This document shows positions 1-5,601 of a DNA stretch of 6,918 bases, piece by piece. A model generated the notes under the pieces. That model made no database searches. It worked only from the letters and a program-made list of their open reading frames with translations, and was not told where the DNA came from. The translations under genes and the position numbers were made by a program. The DNA is from SLAN01 sp964565375 (lineage in GTDB: Bacteria; Spirochaetota; Spirochaetia; DSM-27196; SKKC01): positions 1 to 6,918 of the forward strand of contig CAZMEV010000139.1 of NCBI GenBank assembly GCA_964565375.1, in the 5' to 3' direction. The first letter of the stretch is position 1. Every line of letters starts with the position of its first letter.

Positions 1-2016
1 AACACCGACCCGCTCTACCAGAGCATTCCTGTCGCCGTGCGCTTCAGGCCCGGCGGCGCCCCGCAGGGCGAGCCCGTGGCCGCCGATCACGCTCTGCCCG
101 ATGAGCGCGCAGCGGCCGCCGGCACCCCTCAAACTGGGGACGGATCTGGCAAAGGCGCCGCGCGCGACCACGCCCCGGTCGCCACCGGCCTTTTCCTGGA
201 TTACCCCGGCGCGAGCTGGTTCGATGTCGACTCGAAGGGTGACGGGTGCATGAGGATACATCAGCCTGAAACAGCCATGAATCTGTACATATTCCCCGGC
301 CCCGGGCTCGACGATGTGGTCGAGCAGTACACCGCGCTTACCGGGCGCATACCGCTGCCGCCGAAGTGGGCGCTCGGATTTCACCAGAGCCGCTACAGCT
401 ACTTCACCGCCGAGCGCGTGGAGGAAGTTGCCGGGACCTTCCGCGAGCACGATATTCCGATCGATGCGATCTACCTGGACATAGATTACATGGACGGCTA
501 CCGGGTGTTCACATGGAACCCCGACACCTTCGGCGATCCGGCGGCGCTGACCGCGAAGCTTCGCGAACGCGGCATTCGCGTGATTACCATTGTAGACCCC
601 GGCGTTAAAGCCGACCCCGACTACCGCGTGTACCGCGACGGACTGAAGCGCGATGTATTTGCTCGCCGCACAAGTGGAGAGGTGTACCACGGCGAGGTCT
701 GGCCGGGCCCGTCCGTCTTCCCGGATTTCACGAAGAAGGAAACACGGAAGTTCTGGGCCGAGCACCACGCGGCGCTGCTCGGCGAAGGTGTAAGCGGCAT
801 CTGGAACGACATGAACGAACCGGCGGACTTCACCGGTGAAGGCTTTGACAGAACGGGTTTCACGCCGCCGAAGGAGCTCTTACTCGACGGCGACGGCAAT
901 CCGAAGGGACACGAGCACTACCACAACGCCTACGCAAACGGCATGGCGCAGGCCACCCGCAAAGCGTTCGCAAAGTACAAACCGGATGAACGCGGCTTCG
1001 TGCTTACCCGCGCGGGCTACGCAGGCATTCAGCGTCACGCGGCCGTCTGGAACGGTGACATAGATTCCTCATGGCATCATCTCGCGCAATCGATTCCCAT
1101 GTTTCTGAACATGGGTCTCTCGGGCGTCGCCTTCGTCGGAAGCGACATCGGCGGATTTCAGTACAACGCTTCTCCCGAACTCTACACCCGCTGGATGCAG
1201 TTCGCCGTGTTCTCGCCCTATCTTCGCGCGCACACCGCCGTGGATACCGGCGACCACGAACCGTGGTCCTTCGGCGAGCGAGTCGAACACATCGCCGCCG
1301 AGGCAATCCGCACCCGCTACCGCTATCTGCCCTACATTTACTCGGTATTCCGCGAATGCTCGCGCTCCGGCCGGCCGGTCATGCGCTCGCTTGTCTCCGC
1401 CTTTCCCGACGACAGCCGCGTGCACGCGATCTGGGATCAGTATCTGTTCGGGCCGTCGCTCATGGTCTGCCCGGTCGTGTATCCGGATGTCCGCTCGCGG
1501 CACGTGTATCTTCCGGAGGGACTCTGGGTCGATGTTTACACAGGCGCCGAGCACGAGGGCCCATGCGATATCGTCGCCGATGCCCCGCTAGAGCGCATCC
1601 CGGTGTTCGTGAGAACCCCGGCGGTGCTCCCGGCGCAGCCAGTCACCGCCCACACCGGAATTACGCCCGAAACGCTTTCGCTTCACGTCTTTCCCGGTGT
1701 GCCGGGATCGAAGTGCCGCTTCGACCTCTACGATGACGACGGCGTGAGCCACCGCGCAGCCGACGGGGAATACCGGGTTGTACGCCTGGCGCTCGAGAGT
1801 GCCCATGAAGCCGGCAGGAGCACAGACAGCCCGCGGTCCGGGCGTTCCGCCGAGCCGCCACGAGCGGCAACGCTCTCGCTTTCGCTAAGCCATAACGGGT
1901 GGAACGAAGGACCACAGTCCATCCAGGTCGTCCACGGTGGAACGGTGGTGCAGGAGCTTACGGCCTCGGAAATCCCGGTTGGCGCGAATGCCTCATCGCT
2001 TACGATCGAGGTCTGA
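1..2016 (+). CDS. GH31 family glycoside hydrolase, probable alpha-glucosidase (5' end outside window)
   Basis: Retaining glycoside hydrolase that should release glucose (or a related sugar) from the non-reducing end of alpha-glucosides. The frame is open from base 1 (NTDPLYQSIPVAV, a typical GH31 N-terminal-domain motif), so the GTG at 37 is internal and the gene begins upstream. Counting codons from base 1 (671 in all), the barrel begins near 120 (GFHQSRYSYF). Next come the substrate-binding motif LDIDYMDGYR (about 160), the nucleophile motif GIWNDMNEP with Asp270 (bases 808-810), WNGDIDSSW with acid/base Asp353 (bases 1057-1059), GSDIGGF, and FSPYLRAHT with its conserved Arg and His. A C-terminal beta domain of DUF5110 type follows (FDLYDDDG, about 575). 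Two low-complexity stretches, codons 17-60 and 598-622, look like insertions. No signal peptide can be judged because the N-terminus is missing. The family is certain; alpha-glucosidase rather than alpha-xylosidase is inferred from the DIDYMDGYR form and is less sure. Confidence 0.95.
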   Translation, partial: NTDPLYQSIPVAVRFRPGGAPQGEPVAADHALPDERAAAAGTPQTGDGSGKGAARDHAPVATGLFLDYPGASWFDVDSKGDGCMRIHQPETAMNLYIFPGPGLDDVVEQYTALTGRIPLPPKWALGFHQSRYSYFTAERVEEVAGTFREHDIPIDAIYLDIDYMDGYRVFTWNPDTFGDPAALTAKLRERGIRVITIVDPGVKADPDYRVYRDGLKRDVFARRTSGEVYHGEVWPGPSVFPDFTKKETRKFWAEHHAALLGEGVSGIWNDMNEPADFTGEGFDRTGFTPPKELLLDGDGNPKGHEHYHNAYANGMAQATRKAFAKYKPDERGFVLTRAGYAGIQRHAAVWNGDIDSSWHHLAQSIPMFLNMGLSGVAFVGSDIGGFQYNASPELYTRWMQFAVFSPYLRAHTAVDTGDHEPWSFGERVEHIAAEAIRTRYRYLPYIYSVFRECSRSGRPVMRSLVSAFPDDSRVHAIWDQYLFGPSLMVCPVVYPDVRSRHVYLPEGLWVDVYTGAEHEGPCDIVADAPLERIPVFVRTPAVLPAQPVTAHTGITPETLSLHVFPGVPGSKCRFDLYDDDGVSHRAADGEYRVVRLALESAHEAGRSTDSPRSGRSAEPPRAATLSLSLSHNGWNEGPQSIQVVHGGTVVQELTASEIPVGANASSLTIEV

Positions 2017-2175
2017 GGGCTGCTGTGTCTGACAGGTGCTCTGCTCGAACGGCAGTCTGGTTACGAGGGCAGTCTGGTCAAGATGGCAGTGTGGTCAAGA
2101 GGGCAAGCTACTGCGCAGTGCCGGCGCGTTGCTGCGCCCGACAGGCCCTGACCACCAATCTGGTGAACAGCACCG
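2017..2175. other. convergent intergenic region
   Basis: This is the 159-bp gap between the stop codon of the GH31 gene (plus strand) and that of the peptidase gene (minus strand). It contains a 17-bp tandem repeat (2051-2101), a perfect 10-bp palindrome ACTGCGCAGT (2110-2119), and a short inverted repeat CACCA-atc-TGGTG (2153-2165). None of these is followed by a T-tract on either strand, so no rho-independent terminator can be called. Open frames through it are continuations of shadow frames and have no credible start or ribosome-binding site. Confidence 0.7.
2051..2101. repeat. 17-bp tandem repeat, three copies
   Basis: Three head-to-tail 17-bp units lie at 2051-2067 (GGCAGTCTGGTTACGAG), 2068-2084 (GGCAGTCTGGTCAAGAT) and 2085-2101 (GGCAGTGTGGTCAAGAG). 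They are followed by a GGCA remnant at 2102-2105. Units 1 and 2 share the first 11 bases exactly; units 2 and 3 differ at two positions. The array is non-coding and begins about 35 bp after the GH31 stop codon. No function is evident. Confidence 0.85.
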
Positions 2176-4053
2176 TCAGTCTTCGACCTTCCGCGCGCTG
2201 TCGAGGTCGACAAGCCCGTCGCGCACATCGAAGCGAACCGGCGCATCCGGATACAGGTCGACGCGGCGGCTCACGCGCGAGGCCAGTGTGCCGCCTTCGG
2301 CTGCGGCCGGTTCAGGTTCGCCGTCTTTGCCTGCCCACTCGCCCTGCTCGACATTGCCCTGCTCGACCTGGCCAATGCGCCCGCGCGGCGCCACCGAAAA
2401 CACGTGGGCGCGAAGCGCGCCGTGCCCGCCGTCGGGCCAGCCGACGAGAGTGTTTTCATCGAGATCCTCGCGGTCGATACCGGTGACCTCGAGTGTGTAG
2501 TCGCCCTCGCGCGGAAAGCGTATCAAAGCGTTCTCGCTTATCAGGCGTACATCCACGCCGTCGAGCTCATCCACCGCCCGCCGGCGACGCTCGTCGCCGC
2601 TTCGCTCACCCTCCCCGTCTGTGAGGTACGCGGCGTGTACGTTTTCCACCAGGATGACAGCCTCTTCGCGGCGCCGCATATCCGCGGCCATTTCAGCAAT
2701 AACGCGGGCAAGGTCCAGCTCGGAAAACTCCGGTTCCTCTTCGAGAACGTCGACCATGAAGAGTTTGTCCGCTGTTTCGTAGGCCCGTACCGGCGCGTCG
2801 AGCCAGCGGGCCTTTCCTTCGTCGAGGTCCACCTGCACGACCACCGCGTCGCGCGAATGCAGATTCTCTTCCTGATCCCGCCCCCAGTTGTTCGCAGCCA
2901 GAAAATCAATTGTCTGTGACCCTTCCCGCCGGATATAGCCGTATACAAGCAGCGCGTGGTGCCGCTCGGGCGCGAGATACGAGACGGTTGCAGTCTCTTC
3001 TCCATGCAGTCTCGTCCGCACCCGCGAAACCTCGCGTCGAAGGTCCTCGCGGGACTGTTCATGCCACGGATCCCGCTCGCCTGCGATAAAGTGCCGAAAG
3101 ACGATATCGTTCTGGAGCAGGTTCATGTCATCCTGATGGGAACGGTCGAACTCGTGGATATCGTAGGTCGTGTCGTAGGTGTCCGGCCGGGTGCCGGGGA
3201 AGCGCGCATACCGTTCTTTCGAAGCGGCAAACGCATAACAGCGGCCGGTCGTTCCCTTGAACACCCGGTAACTTTCCCCATACAGAAGCACTTCCGCCTC
3301 TTCGGAGAGTTCCACGTCCGGGTAGCGTTCAGTAAGCCACTCGGATAGGGTTTCGGAATACGGTTTGACCTCGCCATGGCTCGAGTCCCCGTCATTTCCG
3401 AAATTGAAGTTGTCGCGGCCGAAGCGAAAATCGGCAAAGGCTACGGTAAAAGACTCGCGGGCAAGGACCGTTTCCCCGGACGACGATGCATGGGAGGCGG
3501 GCGCTTGCGCCGGGCGCGAGGTTGCGTCCCCGGAGGCGGGCGCTTGCGCCGGGCGCGAGGTTGCGTCCCCGGAGGCGGACGCCTGCGCCGGGCCCGAGGT
3601 TGCGTCCGCGGAGGCGGACACTTGCGCCCCGCCTGTGGCGGACGCCGGTTCCGGCCCGAGAAGTTCGATCTCGAGCGTGTGCTCTCCGGCGGAGACAAAC
3701 GGGGAAACCCGTGTTTCGAACGGAAGCCCGTCGGGAATAGCCTTCTCGATTGTGGTCTCGCCGCTTGAAATACGGATGCGGGAGGGAGTCGCGTCCTCGG
3801 TCCCCTCTGAGCTCACGCCGGCGTCATTCGCCTGGTTGTCACCCGACGGGTCTGTATTCGCGTTTCCGGCTTCGCGACGTTTCACGGTTACAGTCAACAG
3901 CAGCGGGGCGCCGCCGGAATTGGAAACATCGACCTTAAAGGAATCTTCGAAATGAAAATCCTCCCCGCCGGCCGGCATTACCGGCGCGACCGACAGGGCT
4001 GCGAGGAATAGCGTCAGAGAAGCAGTTCGAGGTAAATGCCGAAGAAAAAACAC
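2176..4053 (-). CDS. secreted papain-like cysteine peptidase candidate
   Basis: This 625-residue protein has an N-terminal signal peptide (basic RHLPR, then a hydrophobic stretch from about 11 to 28), so it is probably exported; no lipobox Cys is seen. Residues 31-135 look like a beta-sandwich (SFKVDVSNSGG, EHTLEIELLG). Residues 142-187 are an Ala/Ser/Pro repeat linker. The core at about 240-435 carries papain-like motifs in order: GRCYAFA with Cys272, HHALLVYGY with His366 before Ala, and ANNWG with Asn388, matching papain GxCWAFA, HAVxxVGY and NSWG. The oxyanion-hole Gln expected six residues before the Cys is Lys266. Residues 440-560 look like a second beta-rich region, followed by an acidic, Gly/Glu-rich tail. 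The GTG start at 4053 is preceded by GGAGG with a 6-nt spacer, inside the end of trhA. Peptidase activity is inferred from three short motifs; a relative with peptide-bond-forming or binding activity is possible. No specific family is recognised. Confidence 0.8.
   Translation of the reverse strand: MFFLRHLPRTASLTLFLAALSVAPVMPAGGEDFHFEDSFKVDVSNSGGAPLLLTVTVKRREAGNANTDPSGDNQANDAGVSSEGTEDATPSRIRISSGETTIEKAIPDGLPFETRVSPFVSAGEHTLEIELLGPEPASATGGAQVSASADATSGPAQASASGDATSRPAQAPASGDATSRPAQAPASHASSSGETVLARESFTVAFADFRFGRDNFNFGNDGDSSHGEVKPYSETLSEWLTERYPDVELSEEAEVLLYGESYRVFKGTTGRCYAFAASKERYARFPGTRPDTYDTTYDIHEFDRSHQDDMNLLQNDIVFRHFIAGERDPWHEQSREDLRREVSRVRTRLHGEETATVSYLAPERHHALLVYGYIRREGSQTIDFLAANNWGRDQEENLHSRDAVVVQVDLDEGKARWLDAPVRAYETADKLFMVDVLEEEPEFSELDLARVIAEMAADMRRREEAVILVENVHAAYLTDGEGERSGDERRRRAVDELDGVDVRLISENALIRFPREGDYTLEVTGIDREDLDENTLVGWPDGGHGALRAHVFSVAPRGRIGQVEQGNVEQGEWAGKDGEPEPAAAEGGTLASRVSRRVDLYPDAPVRFDVRDGLVDLDSARKVED
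2341..2367. repeat. 15-bp-spaced duplication within the peptidase gene
   Basis: GCCCTGCTCGAC occurs at 2341-2352 and again at 2356-2367. It encodes the doubled VEQG(N/E) motif near residues 563-571 of the peptidase, in the Gly/Glu-rich C-terminal tail. It is in frame, so it only lengthens the linker. Confidence 0.6.
3493..3628. repeat. 39-bp in-frame tandem repeat, three full copies plus a partial
   Basis: Units lie at 3493-3531, 3532-3570 and 3571-3609, with a partial fourth at 3610 to about 3628. The first two are almost identical; the third and fourth are progressively diverged. On the minus strand they encode a 13-residue motif (SGDATSRPAQAPA and variants) at about residues 142-187 of the peptidase. 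The length is a multiple of three, so copy-number change would keep the frame and only alter the linker between the N-terminal beta domain and the catalytic core. Confidence 0.9.
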
Positions 4054-4700
4054 ACGCTGCCTCCAAGCACAAACAGATGCCAGATTGCGTGGTTATAGGG
4101 AAGATTCTGCATTCCGTAAAAGGTGGTGCCGACGGTGTAACTTATGCCGCCCGCGATGGCCCACCGGATAAAGGCCATACTGACGCTGCCGATGACATCT
4201 TCCCAGATAATCACGATCATCCAGCCCATGGCTATGTAGAAGATAACATGCAGAACGCCGTATCGTCCCCAGAAGGCAAGGGTGAAGAGGATGCCGATAA
4301 CGGTAAGCACCCAGGCGATAATGAGGACGTTGCGGGCGGCCGGAGTATCGATATAGACCATTACAGGCGTATAGGTTCCGGCAATCAGAAAATAGATACT
4401 CGCGTGATCCATTATGCGCGCGATGCGTTTGGCAACCGGTCCCTGCACGAGGTGGTATGCGGTAGAGGATGTGTACAGCACGATCATGGTCAAGCCGTAC
4501 ACGATACTAGCGGCGGCGAGTGTACCGCTTATTATCCCCTGCGCTGTAAGAACCACAAACATTACGGTCGCCACAACCGACAGGGCGATACCGAGGGCAT
4601 GGGTGAGCCCGTTTGCCAGTTCGTATCGCCACGGGATGGCGGGTTTGAGGGTGATGTGCTCGAACAGCCACCTGGTGATCGGTCCTTCCTGTCTGTTCAC
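4014..4700 (-). CDS. trhA: hemolysin III family (TrhA/PAQR-like) seven-helix membrane protein
   Basis: This 228-residue inner-membrane protein belongs to the hemolysin III family, related to eukaryotic PAQR receptors. The family is linked to membrane energetics and fluidity homeostasis, and the hemolysin name is historical. About seven hydrophobic segments run from residue 30 to the C-terminus. Family motifs are all present: ANGLTHALG (29-37), YTSSTAYH with the S-x3-H pair Ser79/His83, RIMDHASIYFLIAGTYTP with Asp98, GISYTVGTTFYG (185-196), and NHAIWHLFVLGGS with His204/His208. Together these give the putative zinc-binding set. The length is normal for the family and nothing is missing. The GTG start at 4700 has AAGGAG at 4710-4715 with a 9-nt spacer. 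The same start region is triplicated upstream (4692-4778). The last 40 bp overlap the start of the peptidase gene, suggesting coupled translation. Confidence 0.93.
   Translation of the reverse strand: MNRQEGPITRWLFEHITLKPAIPWRYELANGLTHALGIALSVVATVMFVVLTAQGIISGTLAAASIVYGLTMIVLYTSSTAYHLVQGPVAKRIARIMDHASIYFLIAGTYTPVMVYIDTPAARNVLIIAWVLTVIGILFTLAFWGRYGVLHVIFYIAMGWMIVIIWEDVIGSVSMAFIRWAIAGGISYTVGTTFYGMQNLPYNHAIWHLFVLGGSVCFFFGIYLELLL
4060..4064 (-). promoter_or_regulatory. Shine-Dalgarno of the peptidase gene, inside trhA
   Basis: On the minus strand GGAGG is followed by the 6-nt spacer CAGCGT and GTG (4053-4051). It lies within the trhA coding sequence, about 46 bp before the trhA stop. It decides the start of the peptidase gene and supports a true 40-bp gene overlap. 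Confidence 0.75.
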
Positions 4701-4729
4701 GTTCGTTGTCTCCTTGTGCCTCTGTTCAC
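4697..4729 (-). CDS. putative 10-codon mini-ORF before trhA
   Basis: GTG at 4729-4727, preceded by AAGGAG with a 9-nt spacer, encodes MNRGTRRQRT and stops at TGA (4699-4697). The stop overlaps the trhA GTG start as GTGA, a classic geometry for translational re-initiation. The peptide is short and Arg-rich. It may simply be a by-product of the 29-bp duplication; there is no independent evidence that the peptide matters. Confidence 0.3.
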   Translation of the reverse strand: MNRGTRRQRT

Positions 4730-4758
4730 GCTCGTTGTCTCCTTGTGCTTCTGTTCAC
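4726..4758 (-). CDS. putative first 10-codon mini-ORF before trhA
   Basis: GTG at 4758-4756 encodes MNRSTRRQRA and ends at TGA (4728-4726), which overlaps the GTG of the next mini-ORF as GTGA. Its upstream Shine-Dalgarno position reads AAGCCG rather than AAGGAG, so initiation here is likely weak. It is the older or more decayed copy of the same duplication. Confidence 0.2.
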   Translation of the reverse strand: MNRSTRRQRA

Positions 4759-4778
4759 GTTCGTTGTCGGCTTGCGCT

Positions 4779-4829
4779 TTGCGAGATCGCTGTCGACATC
4801 CAGCCGCTATCGGCATCCGGTCGCTATCG
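4779..4829. repeat. degenerate 17-bp repeat across the ktrA stop codon
   Basis: Units at 4796-4812 (ACATCCAGCCGCTATCG) and 4813-4829 (GCATCCGGTCGCTATCG) match at 14 of 17 positions. A weaker third unit at 4779-4795 ends in TCGCTGTCG. The last unit contains the ktrA stop codon (4826-4824). The array directly abuts the 29-bp array, so almost the whole ktrA-trhA gap is repeat-derived. No minus-strand promoter with recognisable -35/-10 boxes was seen in the gap. Confidence 0.6.
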
Positions 4830-5597
4830 TCGCCCGCGAAAAAGTCGCGAGAGGAATGATCCACGCAGGGACTTCGCTTCGGGTACGCGCGATCGCCCGA
4901 TCTGTTCATTCGCAGCCTGCCGCAGCGATTTTCCGATCACTGCGTCCTCGGCGCCGGCCATTTTCGCAACATCCTCTTCTCTGGCCACCGCGAGTACGGT
5001 ATCGCCCGGCTGAATGCGGTGCGTCGGCTCAATAAACCGATACTCGACATCGGTATGATGCCGCACGGCTATGACGTTGAGCCGGTGCTTGTTCCGCAGA
5101 TCCGCTTCAATAAGTGTCTTTCCGTGGAATTGCTCAGGAAGCGCCAGTTCGGCGATTACCATTCCCTTGCTTATGGGAAAGTAACTGGCAAGCGAATGAG
5201 AGAGCAAGGGAAGCGTTATGCGCTTAGCCGCCTCCCGATTGGGATAGATCACGTCGGTCGCTCCGACAATCTGTAGAATCTGGCCGTGCTGGTCTGTCTC
5301 TGCTTTGGAGATGATCTTCCCTATTCCCATTTTGGCCAGGTAATTAGTCACAAGGATTGATGCTTCGGTCGTATGTCCGAGGTCGACAACTGCAGCATCA
5401 ATCGTATCCGGCACGATGCGGCGAATAAGGTTCTCCTTGATCGCGTCGACGACGTAGGCGGCCGCAACTTGATCCTTGTAGTCCTCGATGAGCTGCTCGT
5501 CACGATCGATAATCATGATCTCCACATTCTGCACGAGCATTTCGTCGAGCACACGAACACCGAAATTCCCGAGCCCGATAATTGCAAACTGCTTCAT
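4824..5597 (-). CDS. ktrA: KtrA/TrkA-type RCK regulatory subunit of potassium uptake
   Basis: This is a cytoplasmic 257-residue subunit that forms the nucleotide-binding ring gating a KtrB-type channel. The RCK_N Rossmann fold starts at the N-terminus with GLGNFG (8-13) and the acidic residue after beta-2 (IIDRDE, Asp31), which contacts the adenosine ribose. DLGHTTEASI (72-81) and KAETDQHGQIL follow. RCK_C spans about 138-210 (FHGKTL, IQPGDTVLAVA). There is one RCK unit, as in KtrA, not two as in E. coli TrkA. Residues 211-257 form an extra, Arg/Lys-rich tail longer than in typical KtrA proteins of about 220 residues. The ATG at 5597 lies 4 nt after the ktrB stop; later starts would lose the glycine motif. 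The purine-rich run GTGGGGTGAGG just upstream overlaps the ktrB stop and probably serves as the ribosome-binding site. Pairing with ktrB makes the assignment firm. Confidence 0.95.
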   Translation of the reverse strand: MKQFAIIGLGNFGVRVLDEMLVQNVEIMIIDRDEQLIEDYKDQVAAAYVVDAIKENLIRRIVPDTIDAAVVDLGHTTEASILVTNYLAKMGIGKIISKAETDQHGQILQIVGATDVIYPNREAAKRITLPLLSHSLASYFPISKGMVIAELALPEQFHGKTLIEADLRNKHRLNVIAVRHHTDVEYRFIEPTHRIQPGDTVLAVAREEDVAKMAGAEDAVIGKSLRQAANEQIGRSRVPEAKSLRGSFLSRLFRGRR

Positions 5598-5601
5598 AAC
5601 C

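Larger units (their letters stand above)
4692..4778. repeat. 29-bp tandem repeat triplicating the trhA translation start
   Basis: Three 29-bp units lie at 4692-4720, 4721-4749 and 4750-4778. Units 1 and 2 differ at two positions; unit 3 is diverged in its last third. Read on the minus strand, units 1 and 2 each contain AAGGAG, a 9-nt spacer and GTGAACAGA, that is, a complete ribosome-binding site and start. Unit 3 keeps GTGAACAGA, but its Shine-Dalgarno has decayed to AAGCCG. Only unit 1's GTG (4700-4698) opens the trhA frame. Because 29 is not a multiple of three, each upstream GTG reads in a different frame and stops quickly. Confidence 0.92.

Noticed and set aside
37..39. GTG at 37 as the start of the GH31 gene, and GTG at 6885 as the start of ktrB
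   Set aside because: In both cases the frame stays open to the window edge with family-typical sequence before the GTG, so both genes are cut by the window rather than starting there.
1069..1554. 161-codon minus-strand open frame inside the GH31 gene
   Set aside because: It lies antisense to the catalytic barrel, which is unmistakable by its motifs. The translation is low in information and matches nothing known to me.
2105..2165. Palindrome ACTGCGCAGT and hairpin CACCA-atc-TGGTG as a bidirectional terminator
   Set aside because: Stems are only 5 bp and no T-tract follows on either strand. A chance occurrence in GC-rich DNA is as likely.
2036..2919. Plus-strand open frames (154, 195 and 171 codons) across the convergent gap and the peptidase 3' half
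   Set aside because: They have no recognisable domain or ribosome-binding site. They lie opposite the peptidase frame, which has clear motifs and a signal peptide, and are antisense shadows common in GC-rich DNA.
3365..3955. Plus-strand frame with repeated AGACAGREVASPE-like motif
   Set aside because: It is the antisense reading of the 39-bp repeat. The sense frame on the minus strand is part of a full-length exported protein with a start and ribosome-binding site.
4692..4778. The three 29-bp units as a CRISPR array
   Set aside because: The units are head to tail with no spacers, and they carry the trhA start signals.
4077..4859. 260-codon plus-strand open frame opposite trhA
   Set aside because: Its translation (rich in His, Asp and Gly) is the complement of a hydrophobic membrane-protein frame, and it runs through the repeat array. 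trhA carries all family motifs.
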